From Molossus alvarezi (taxonomy: Eukaryota; Chordata; Mammalia; Chiroptera; Molossidae): a stretch of DNA of 64,000 bases. Location of the stretch: positions 34,847,488 to 34,911,487 of the forward strand of contig CM073898.1 in assembly GCA_037176705.1 (NCBI GenBank), written 5' to 3'. Numbering within the stretch: the first letter of the stretch is position 1; the number at the start of each line of letters is the position of its first letter. This document shows, in pieces, positions 46,195 to 55,660 of the stretch. The translations under genes were made by a program, and so were the position numbers. The notes under the pieces were generated by a model. That model was not told where the DNA came from. It worked only from the letters and a program-made list of their open reading frames with translations, and made no database searches.

Positions 46195-46560
46195 AGGCAG
46201 AAGTCAGAGAGGTGCAAAGCATGAGGAGAATTTGGCATGCTGTTGCCTCCTTGAAGGCGAAGTGTACCATGTGCAAGGATGGCTGACCACCCATACGAGT
46301 TAAGAACTCCCCCACCCAGCTGACAATAGTAAGAAAACAGAACCTTAGTCCTACAGCCACAAGGAACTGAATTCTGCTAACAGAAGCAGTTTGTTTCCCA
46401 GACTCTCCAACTAAGATCCCAGTTCAATTGACATCTTAAAATTTTAGCCTGTGAGACAGAAGAAGAGAAGCAAACCGAACCCACCCAGACTTGACCTACA
46501 GAAATATGAGCTAATAAATGAATGCTGTTTTAAGCTGCAGCTTTGTGCTAATCTATTACC
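46195..46560 (+). mobile_element. Second partial MaLR-type LTR
   Basis: Colinear with the downstream two-thirds of the LTR at 45574-46131: 'gaagtcagagaggtgcaaag', 'acagccacaaggaactgaat', 'cacccagacttgacctacag', 'gctaataaatgaatgctgtt' and 'gctttgtgctaatctattac'. Its 5' part is missing, and only about 40 bp of internal sequence separates it from the primer-binding site. This indicates a large internal deletion of a provirus or a rearranged pair of LTRs. No retroviral gene remains. Confidence 0.7.
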
Positions 46561-47263
46561 TATTACCTGCATGTCTGGTAACATGCAGATTATATGCACT
46601 GTAATGCTAGTTTCTGTAGCACAGGGTGAAGTCTCAGAATCCATAAAAGAAGAGGTAGATCAGAATGGCTTTATGGAGAAGGCAGGCTTGCCTTTGGCCA
46701 TTAGTACTCAATGAGTCTCAACACTGAGTATTAATGACTAACAGAAAAGAACATTGATGAATAACTAAAACACAATGGCAGAGATAATCAAATCTGATCC
46801 CCTGTCTCTCCCCCCTTGTATTATAATATTTTAAAATTCATTGCCATTAAGAGCATCCCTTTTATTTTAGTATGTCTCTAGGGAATGCAATTAAAGAACA
46901 TTCTCTCGGGAACTTAATTGTCCTCCCTTGGAGGAAATCCTCTCTTTTAGCATGGAGGAGAAACATAAAGGCCATTTCATCTTGTTCTGCTTCCACCCAT
47001 GCCTGTTAATTTTACAACACATGTTTTGACATTAGAATATTTTAAAAATACAGCTACCACACTGGCATCTGGTACTATTGGCAATCAGTATAAGGTTAAA
47101 AACCATGGAAATTGAAAAATGCCTTTTCTTAGGAAGGAATGGAAATACAAATGATCTTCTGGGTATCTCTTGCTCCCTGATCAGAAAGAAAAAAGAAAGT
47201 ATTGTGAAAGAAATCATAAATCACTGGATTTATAACCCTTGTCTATTAAGTCTTCACAGAATA
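46561..47263. other. Unique stretch, no gene seen
   Basis: No named repeat. Short frames on both strands at 46444-46714 derive partly from the LTR and are not credible. Confidence 0.45.
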
Positions 47264-47440
47264 ATGATTCTCAAACTTGATTGCCTGCTGGAATTAACTA
47301 GGGATCTTGAACAGATTCTGATGCTTTTGTTTCACTTCCTTCAAAGGCTCTGAGTTAACTGGTTTGGAATGTAGTTCAAGTATTGTGGTTGTATAAGAGC
47401 TCCCGCCAGGCAATTCTAGTCCATGGCCAGGTAGGTCACA
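47264..47440 (+). mobile_element. hAT-Charlie non-autonomous DNA transposon fragment (MER20-like)
   Basis: 'atgattctcaaacttgattg', 'ggaattaactagggatcttg', 'cagattctgatgcttttgtt' and 'gccaggcaattctagtccat' follow the order of the mammalian MER20-type element (terminal 'GGTTCTCAA' motif, 'GATTCTGAT' centre). Ends are decayed and no 8-bp duplication was found. Confidence 0.55.
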
Positions 47441-48714
47441 TCTGTTTATTGACTGGCCCTGCTATACCTGCTCTGGGTTGTGGCCCAGGATTACACATCT
47501 GATCCACTCTTGGAGAAATACGAGTCCAGTATATCTTCTCCACTGGAGAGGGCTGGATTCTAGAGCTCTCTCAAATACCAAAATCCATGAGTATTTTCCT
47601 CTGTAAAGAACATGCCACAGAACACTGCTTTTTATCTCAGTGTACCTATTATTCCAAAGCTGTGCTTTTTTTCAATTCTTCTGATTGATTGGGGCAATGT
47701 CTTGTTTGAGTAAAAATTGAATCTATCTTTTAACAAGATGTCTCTTTGCCTTGGGACCAGGTATAAGCAGTCTAGTGATGGCATACAGTGGGCCAGGGAT
47801 GCTCATGATGGGTGAGAGGGTCAAGGCAAACATTTACACGCATAACAAATCCTAAAAACTGGAAAATTAATAATTATAGCTTTAAACTCAACCTCAATTG
47901 GCAAAGTAGCAAATTTAGCAATTATTTATCTACCTTCTACACTACTTGTGAGAAATTAAAGACCCTCAAGTCAGGAGCACATCAAACCGGAGTTATCTTT
48001 ATACTTTACCTTGGCTAAAATTAGGATAGCAAACAGTTTGGCCTTTAAAAAATCAGGTTTCATTTAAAGTTGCATCAATGTACAGAGAAGAGTATAAACT
48101 TGAGTGAGGGAAGCTACTAGGCAGGACATTTATTGGGGAGGAAATAAAATTAACGAAACTTTGATTTTTTTTCCCCCACCTTATATTTTCTCTTCTTTTC
48201 TCCCTCATATACATAGTGATGGTGAATCAATAGGAACAATTCCACAGTTGCCAGAATCTTCTGACCCGGGGGCCTAAATAAGATTGTCTGCTGGCAGGTT
48301 TACCGATATACAATATAAATTGGAAAGCCAAAAGCCCAAACCTGCATTTTACAAAGTACCTCTGGATGGAGTGGTTGACAAAGCAGGACTTAGGTAAATG
48401 CAGCCCCAGAAGAAAACCTACGGTGCTTCTCCAGCAGCGGATCCAAAACTCTTGCCATGAATTTTAAGGCAGCTGGAGGTGATTTTCTCCTCTTTTCACA
48501 ACTTCTTTATCCCAAGGTGATTGGTGGTTTAAAAAAACATTGAACTCTCTACTTTCCAACACAATACAGTCAGTTCATGACTCTGAGGCATCCAGATAAG
48601 AGTAGACAAATATTTTATTTTGGCCACAGGCATCTTCAAACAGAATACAAATTTTTACATGGAGAACATTCATTAGAGGTGGAAGCAAACATGTCACTAT
48701 AATATAGTACTTGT
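47441..48714. other. Unique stretch, no gene seen
   Basis: No named repeat or exon signal. Confidence 0.45.
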
Positions 48715-48891
48715 TTTATATTTTTTGGGCAAGTAATCTAGGCTATGCACCTAACATACATTAACTCATTTAATTAACCATTCTATAGGGTGGATGGTAT
48801 TATTATTTTCATTTCACAAATTAGGAAACTGAGACACATAGAATTTAAGTAACTTTCCTCATGTCACAAGGCAGCAGAAGAGTAGGGATTC
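48715..48891 (-). mobile_element. MIR SINE, antisense
   Basis: 'cattaactcatttaattaac', 'ttcacaaattaggaaactga' and 'gtaactttcctcatgtcaca' follow the antisense MIR core. A half-length Ves is inserted immediately to its right. Confidence 0.85.
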
Positions 48892-48901
48892 AAGAACCTA
48901 G

Positions 48902-49014
48902 GTGAGCTCTGGACAGTTGGCTCAGAGGTTGGAGCATCGGCCTGCAGACCAGAGAGTCCTGGGTTCGGTTCCTGCTAGGCCCTAGTAGCTAGGGGCACAT
49001 ACCCCCCCCCAAAA
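48902..49014 (+). mobile_element. Half-length Ves SINE (tRNA-like part only)
   Basis: Only the tRNA-like half is present: A-box region GGCTCAGAGGTTGGAGCATC, B box GGTTCGGTTCC and 'ggggcacata', after which the sequence passes straight into nine C and a run of A. Both edges are defined by an exact target duplication AAGAACCTAG at 48892-48901 and 49015-49024, so the missing 3' half was absent at insertion. Resembles type B. Confidence 0.88.
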
Positions 49015-49084
49015 AAGAACCTAGATTACTTGGCTCCAAGGAGCCTACTCTCTTACTCGTTATACCAGCTGTCGTTGTTGAGGA

Positions 49085-49700
49085 AAGCAGTCTTGGGCTC
49101 AAGAAAGGGGCACGTTGCCCTGCTGGAGGACATTTTAGTGGGAGAAGGACATTTCAGGGAAGTTTCTTGGGAGAGTTCATATCTGAGCTAAGTAAAAAAT
49201 GTTAACTAGAGCTTGGCCGGTGTGGCTCAGTAGTTGAGACCCATGCACCAAGAGGTCACTGGTTCGATTCCCCATCAGGGCGCATGCCCAGGTTGTAGGC
49301 CAGATCCCCAGTGGGGGGCATGCAGGAGGTGGCCAATCGATGTTCTCCCTCATCAATGTTTCTATCTCTCTCTCTCTCCCTTTCCCTTCTTCTCTCTCTA
49401 GAATCAATAAAGAAAAAAAATTATAAAAAAATTGTTAACTAGAAATTACATGGAGGAGTGGATGGCAAAAAGGGGAATGAAGTTTGTGGCAGAGACGACA
49501 GTATAAGTAAAATCAAAGAGGTTAAAAAAATAAAACTACATTGCATGTTTGACAGTTTGGTATGGCTAAAAGATAAAATCCAAACCAGAAAAATGGTGTT
49601 GGAGAGGTAAAGAGGGAGGTCATTGCAGTCTCAGAATCAGACCAAGAGCTCGGGCTTTATCCTACAATAAAGAAACTCTACCATGGTTTCTTGACCATGA
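49085..49700 (+). repeat. Unnamed ancient repeat, split by a Ves SINE
   Basis: Text on both sides of the Ves at 49211-49432 resembles the non-coding repeat at 3023-4135: 'gagaaggacatttcagggaa', then 'agtataagtaaaatcaaaga' and 'gagctcgggctttatcctac'. Low identity; the call rests on order and on similarity to the other copy. Confidence 0.4.
49211..49432 (+). mobile_element. Ves SINE (type A)
   Basis: Head GCTTGGCCGGTGTGGCTCAG, 'acccatgcaccaagaggtca', B box GGTTCGATTCC, 'tccccagtggggggcatgca', a TC tract and end 'gaatcaataaagaaaaaaaa'. The target duplication TGTTAACTAGA lies at 49200-49210 and 49433-49443 without mismatch. Among the best-kept copies here. Confidence 0.96.
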
Positions 49701-49740
49701 CCGATAGAAATACATTTTACATGAAAATTAGTATATTAAT

Positions 49741-49743
<3 letters not shown>

Positions 49744-49819
<76 letters not shown>
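49744..49819. repeat. Compound (CT)n(AC)n microsatellite
   Basis: About 47 nt of CT followed directly by 29 nt of AC. The same compound order occurs at 55495-55554. Confidence 0.97.
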
Positions 49820-49821
<2 letters not shown>

Positions 49822-50907
49822 TAAATTATTTTAAATGGAATAAAAAGTTTTAAGAGAAATAATCTCACTATATGCTTCTATTTTATATCTATTCCAGTTT
49901 AGTTTGTTTGCTTGTCTGGAAAATAGTAGGACCCTCTAAATATATTTTTAGGTCTCAGTAAGGGTTATGACCCACAGTTTGAAAAACACTGTTACAGGTG
50001 TTGGAAATAAATGGTAACATATGGCAATCAGCAGAGGATTTTGATTCTGGGAGAAAGAGGTTAAACTGTCACTCAGCTGGGCCACTTGGATAGCATTCAT
50101 TAGCTGCTTAAGGATGATTCTGAGGTGCAGACTGGGAGCACAATGATAATTTCTCAAGCTCAGGCAAAAGGGGACAGGGGATGCAATGCTCAGTCTAGTT
50201 AGCTGCCATGAAAACTTAAGAGTCTCCACTAACGGGACTATTTCATGTTAGAAGAATGATGAAAGGAATAATCATAGCACCTTCATTCTTGGGTATCTAA
50301 AAACCCCAATAAACAGTCAGTTACCTTGGTAGGGTTACTGACATACCTACCTAAGGGACAGGAAGACATAAGCGATGAACCCTTCCAACTCTCTCTAGAT
50401 TTATCTTCCTGGTCACTCACCACCTGAAAACCCATTTTACTGGCCTGAGAAGAAAACATTAAATGTACATGGGTTGTTCTGAAGAGAAGTCTACAAAATA
50501 TATTTGAAACACATGAATAGTCATGGCTTTCTTTGTTCAATCCACTCTTATGCAAATGTCTGGTAGTTACCAGAAGAGAACTAAGAACAGAAGAAAAAAT
50601 TGCTCCCATGGGCTCCTGAAAGAATTTTTCTTGGGTTTATTATAGACAAGGTGATAGTGCCTCTGAAATATTTTAAACTTATTAGGAATAATTATTAACA
50701 GTATTCTTGGTTCTATTGGGCCATTACATTTCTCTATATATTTTAAAATAGTCAAGTATATTTGGATTTTTGTTATTCTTTTAGTCTGTACATTTTTAGC
50801 ACTGATTTGGATTAGGAAGAAAAGCAAAAACAAAGGAAGTCACATGTAAACAATTAAGTGAGCCTAAAAAAGATACAGATTGAATACAGTGGCCAAAACT
50901 GGCCGTG
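49820..50907. other. Unique stretch, no gene seen
   Basis: 'gggttatgacccacagtttg' near 49964 resembles a hAT-type terminal text but is too short to call. Antisense frames at 49948-50833 overlap and lack splice context. Confidence 0.45.
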
Positions 50908-51101
50908 CAGAGGTCAGGAACCTTTTTTCTGCCAAGGGCCATTTGGATATTTATAACATCATTCATAGGCCATACAAAATTATCAACTGAAAAATGCACC
51001 TGTTGTATTTGGTCAGGCTAATGTGGTGGGGCGCGTGATGTTAGCTGGTGTTGATTTTGTGAGTCTTATATGGCCCAAAGACCGGACATTCCCAACCCCT
51101 G
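50908..51101. mobile_element. Non-autonomous hAT-type transposon (194 bp)
   Basis: Ends are imperfect inverted repeats: CAGAGGTCAGGAACC on the left and, as reverse complement, CAGGGGTTGGGAATG on the right, starting with the CAG-G-G-T motif of hAT elements. The interior has paired 'gccaagggcc' and 'ggcccaaaga' text near the two ends. The 8-bp flanks do not match each other, so the target duplication has decayed or the ends are slightly misplaced. Confidence 0.7.
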
Positions 51102-51830
51102 GATTAAGGCAATGACCTTCAGCCTACAAAAACCCAATTTCAAATCCTGAATCAATGACATAATGAGTATTTTGTGATAATCATTTGGCTGCAAATTACT
51201 TTAAAGTCATTAGGAGGTAGTGCATACCTACATTCATAACGAGTCCATTTTTATGTTGGTATACCCCAAAGGACTTTCCTGCTGTGTGTTTTATATTGCT
51301 GCTGTTTTATGTTTTATGAGTTTGCATTAATGTTTTAATTTTCATATATACATCCTCAGGCCATTTTAGGAAGGGCATGACTTTTAAAATCCAGTCGATA
51401 TATTAAATTAATGTAAAATAAGGTCATCTAGCCAGTAGTCCTAAATCAATTTTCTGTGTCCTCTCCATACACTCAAATCTTCCAATATGGTTTTTATTAT
51501 GGGGAATGCAGGAATAAGATCTGGACTCTAAACTCTGACCATCTGTCAGATTAGCATGCATATGCACCATCTGTCTTCAGATGATGGATTCCACCACACA
51601 TCCCCCCTACAAGAATATATCAATCCTCTTCTCCAGTAGAATAAACAATAACCACCACCTATTGATATTAACACTGCATACGCAAGACAGAAGTTTGCCC
51701 TAAATTGCCATTATAATTAGAATTGGCCATATAATTGCCTCAGAAAACCTGTGTGGTATTATACACGTCAGAGGAATGTGACAAGGTATTGGAAAAGAAA
51801 AAACAAACAAAAAAAAGAGGCAACGTAGTA
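51102..51830. other. Unique stretch, no gene seen
   Basis: No named repeat and no exon signal. Confidence 0.45.
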
Positions 51831-51845
51831 AGAATAAGTTTCTAG

Positions 51846-52112
51846 CCGTGGCTCAGTGGTTAGAGCATTGGCCCTTGGACAGAAGGGTTTCAGGTTCAAT
51901 TTTCAGCCAAGGGCACATATCTGGGTTATAGGTTCAATCCCCGGCCTGGTCAGGGTGGTGCAGGAGGCAACTAATTGATGTGTCTCTCTCACATCAGTGT
52001 TTTTTTCTCTTTCCCTCTCCCTGCCTTCCATTCTCTCTTAAAAAACAAAAAACAAAATCAATGGAAAAAATATCCCCAGGTGAGGATTAACAAAAAAATT
52101 AATAAGTTAAAA
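51846..52112 (+). mobile_element. Ves SINE (type B)
   Basis: Head CCGTGGCTCAGTGGTTAGAG (the first few bases are missing), 'attggcccttggacagaagg', B box GGTTCAATTTTC, 'tccccggcctggtcagggtg', a TC tract and end 'aatatccccaggtgaggatt' with an A-rich tail. The target duplication AGAATAAGTTTCTAG at 51831-51845 is matched at 52113-52128 with one extra A. Confidence 0.95.
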
Positions 52113-52449
52113 AGAATAAAGTTTCTAGAACAAGAGAGTCTCTATCAGATTCAGTTGAACAATTAACTACTATGTGAGTCTGGTTTGTTGTTTGTCTTTT
52201 TCCACCTCTTTGAGCCTCATTTGTCTCAATTCAAAATAAAGAAAATAATAAGAGTACTTACCACAAGATTTATAGCAAAATATACAGTACATCTTATTCA
52301 ACATATTTATTATTAGTGGTAGTATTACAGAAATGACTTCAGAGTTACTATTAACAATCAAGAAGAATGTGGGTGGCATGCTATATTTTAAATTTTGATT
52401 CAACCAGCCACTATACTAGTCACATTCATATGACATTCATATTGATGTC

Positions 52450-52685
52450 ACTGTACAGTACAGTGCTTAAGAATATGGATCTGGCTTTAAATCCTAACTC
52501 TTATCACTTACATGTTTCATACATTATCTTATTAACATCTCTATAAAATAGGTAAGAGTAGCACTACATCCTTTATAGTGTCCTTGGGAGAATTAAGTAA
52601 GTTAATATCTGGCAAAATCTTAGGAAAAAAATAAACCATCTGGTACTTTTAAGCACATGACAAATATTTGCTATTGTAATTTTCC
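52450..52685 (+). mobile_element. MIR SINE
   Basis: 'cagtacagtgcttaagaata', 'ggctttaaatcctaactctt', then 'aaaataggtaagagtagcac' and 'gacaaatatttgctattgta' in MIR order, with gaps. Confidence 0.75.
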
Positions 52686-52844
52686 AATGTCGTTCAGAAG
52701 AGAAAAAGCCCAAATACTTAAAAATCCAGAAGAGCAACAGAACTCATCTAATAGTTGTTAAATTAATAATGGTTTACAAGTACTAACCATTACAATGATA
52801 ATGCTACAGTTTGCTTAAATATAGCATGCTACTGTTTGCCTAAG

Positions 52845-53010
52845 TTTTCACATACACTGTCTAGTATGGACTACTTACGCCTGTGACGGAGGTGGACGAT
52901 GGCTATTTTCTTTGTATTACACTTCATGAAACTGCAGCTCAGAGGTCAGTGACTTGCTGAGTCACATAATGAATGGTGCAGTAGGGCTAGCATCTGGGGT
53001 GCTCCTGCTG
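52845..53010 (-). mobile_element. MIR SINE, antisense
   Basis: 'cttcatgaaactgcagctca', 'aggtcagtgacttgctgagt', 'cacataatgaatggtgcagt' and 'gggctagcatctggggtgct' follow the antisense MIR core and head. Confidence 0.75.
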
Positions 53011-53599
53011 CAGTGTCTTTTCTATCCTACTTCTCAAGAGTCAAAGCCCAAAATGCAAAGCAAGGCCACCTAACATCCATTCTGAGAAGAACCCCTCCTG
53101 AAACAAGACAGCATGGTCTCACAAATCAAAACACATCGCTTCCTGACTTGATAATGGTAGAGAAATTACAGGTGACAACTATTAAATCTGTCTAAACTGT
53201 CAGGTCATTGCCACAGGGGTGCATGTTAAGCTCACCAGTAGATTTTATTTATGTAAAAAGGATCTGGGTTTCCATTGCCTTTGACACTTCATAGTCTCTT
53301 TGTCTCTCAAGCCTGTTAACTAACAATTCCTCACTTGATGCCATCGACAGGTTCTTGGAAACGGATTTTAAGTAAAATAATATATAAAGAAACCAAGTTT
53401 ACCATAAGTTAATTGATATAAACAAGAGTTAATTTCCTATGGCATATTTCTGGTCACAAATACATCACTAAACGTCTAAATAAAGACCCAAAACACTTCC
53501 AGCATTGAAAATTGAAATAAATGGGAGCTTTACATACATTTAAAAATATTAATAATAACTAAGATGATTATTTTCCAACACACTCATTCCAGCTGAGAG
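53011..53599. other. Unique stretch, no gene seen
   Basis: No named repeat or splice-bounded frame. Confidence 0.45.
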
Positions 53600-53659
53600 T
53601 CACAGGTGGCCAAGGTGGGGCTCTCCCACAAATCAGAGTGCAAGGTGGGAACCCTGCCT

Positions 53660-53724
53660 AGGCAGGTGCTCTTTCACCTTGGGACATAGGATGATGCTCA
53701 ATCCACTGAGCCACATCGGCTGGG
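53660..53724 (-). mobile_element. Truncated Ves SINE head, antisense
   Basis: On the minus strand AGCCCAGCCGATGTGGCTCA is the Ves head, followed by 'GTGGATTGAGCATCATCC', then the similarity fades toward 53660. A run of T at about 53727-53741 abuts the head. It may be the end of another insertion or of the target sequence. Confidence 0.75.
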
Positions 53725-53741
53725 CTTTTTTTTTTTTTTTT

Positions 53742-54573
53742 TAATAGAATCAGGTGCTTTTAAAATATCCAGTTGATTTCCCATTTTTCAGCCTCTTCCA
53801 TGGAAAAGTAGATGTTTTTGTTTTGTATATAATTGCTGTTTTCTCCTGTAGCTTAGATAATTCAGGATAGTCCTGATTACACACTACAGTAAGGGACAGT
53901 TAGTATACCTCCAGTGTTCTTGGCTTTGCAAATAACAGGTGGAATCTGTTTAGCAGCAGGAGACTATTACCCCATGGAATTTTTCCTCTATGTTTTGATA
54001 AAATTCACTGCCTTAAGAAGGATGCATTATGCAAACAGAGCATTAAGATTTCAGCACTCTTGGTTTGTTGTGTTTTTGTCATAAATGAAAGAATATATGA
54101 GGATACACAACCATGGGAAAAAATATATACACATATATATCTATATGTCTTCATTTTCAATGAAAAACAAAACAAAACAGCTTAATGTTGTGTATTAGCG
54201 AATCAGACCAGGTAGCACTCAACTCAGAATTGACACATTGCTAAGCAGGGGAAAAGAAAGTCAGCAAACACACAAATCTTTTCATTGACAATGTGTCTTT
54301 CTCAGCTTCCCTTCACTTTACCTCTGATTTTCTTCTCAAATTATGGGCTTCAGACAATTCTGCACATCTTTTTTCCTCTTAGAGAGAAGCGTCCTTCATG
54401 TCTTTGGGGGAAGAAGCAGTTCATGAAAGCTCTCAGGCAGAGGGTCAATCAATAAGCATTTGCTGAACCTTGAACCCACTAAACACTGTGCTATGTGCTT
54501 AGAACTGAGTCTCCCCTACTCTTCACAGAGAAGAAGAGAAAAACTGTGCCTTTGGTGTCAGTAATGCTGTGAG
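53742..54573. other. Unique stretch, no gene seen
   Basis: 'caatcaataagcatttgctg' near 54448 looks like an antisense L2 terminus but is short. The rest shows no features. Confidence 0.45.
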
Positions 54574-54949
54574 TGCTATGGACTGAATGGTATACCTCCA
54601 CCCCAATTTATATGTTGTAACCCTAACCTCCAATGTGATGGTAATTAGAAATGGACCTTTGGGAGATACTTAGGTTTTGATGAGGCCATGAGGATGGGGC
54701 TCTCATGATGGGAGTAGTGCCCTTAGAAGAAGAGATACCAGAGAGTGTGTGCTCTCTCTCTCGGCCATGTGAGGGATGAGTGAGAATTCAGGAATCTACA
54801 ATACAGGGAAAGAGCTCTCACCATGACCTGACCATCTAACACCTTGACCTTGGACTTCTAGGCTCAAGCACTGTAAGAAAATGAATTCCTGCTGTTTAAG
54901 CCACTTGGTCCATGGTATTTTGTTATGGCAGCTTGAGCTGACTAAGGCA
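54574..54949 (+). mobile_element. Solo MaLR LTR (MST/MLT1 group)
   Basis: A full-length LTR that matches MaLR order: start TGCTATGGACTGAATGGTAT, 'ccaatgtgatggtaattaga', 'atgaggatggggctctcatg', 'agtagtgcccttagaagaag', 'cggccatgtgagggatgag', 'ttgaccttggacttctaggc', 'ctgtaagaaaatgaattcct' and end 'cagcttgagctgactaaggc'. No internal sequence follows, so it is a solo LTR left by recombination between two LTRs. It is non-coding. Confidence 0.88.
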
Positions 54950-55197
54950 ATCATTGTTAACCTTCTTAGGCCAAGAAAAAAGAGAAAAATTTTTCTTCTA
55001 CCATCTCAGAAGTTGTTGCTTTTTTTTTTTTTAATATTTTACAGTTTCGCATATCTTCTTGGGCCAGCATATATAGTTTCAGCTCTGGATCAAATTTTAT
55101 AGGCCAAGTGTTTCTTTGGTCTAGGAAACTCAAAAATTTACAAGTAAAAAAACTGTTAGGCAATTTAGAAAGATATTCAGTACTCATCCTTCTAGAC

Positions 55198-55394
55198 CAG
55201 GACTTTTCAACCTCTTCATTATTGACCTTTTGATCAAGATAATTCTTTTTTATAGGGCCTGTCCTGTGAATTTTAGGTTGTTAAGCAGCATGCTTTATAT
55301 GCCAGTAGCATTGCTCAACCAAACTGTGATAAATGAAAATATCTCCAGACATTTTCAAATATTTCCTGGAGACAAAATCATTTGAAAACCCCTG
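55198..55394 (-). mobile_element. MER5A-type hAT-Charlie MITE, antisense
   Basis: Antisense MER5A order: 'caggacttttcaacctcttc', 'aattcttttttatagggcct', 'gttaagcagcatgctttata', 'atctccagacattttcaaat', 'tttgaaaacccctg'. The flanks TCTAGACC (55191-55198) and TGTAGACC (55395-55402) match at 7 of 8 bases, as expected for the 8-bp duplication of hAT elements. Confidence 0.88.
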
Positions 55395-55494
55395 TGTAGA
55401 CCAAAACTTCACCAAACGCATATAATTACGTTACATCAGTATCCTGTAAGGATGACATATAATGACCTTAAACTTAAGATAATAAGTATCAATA

Positions 55495-55554
<60 letters not shown>
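55495..55554. repeat. Compound (TC)n(AC)n microsatellite
   Basis: 28 nt of TC followed by 32 nt of AC. Confidence 0.97.
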
Positions 55555-55558
<4 letters not shown>

Positions 55559-55629
55559 GCATTGATAAATACCTCTGTGAAAAAGGAATGAAACCAAGCA
55601 TCATAGATCAGAGTAAAAGAGCGCAAGTC

Positions 55630-55657
<28 letters not shown>
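55630..55657. repeat. (GA)n microsatellite
   Basis: 28 nt of GA, exactly complementary to the 28-nt TC tract at 55495-55522. Confidence 0.97.
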
Positions 55658-55660
<3 letters not shown>

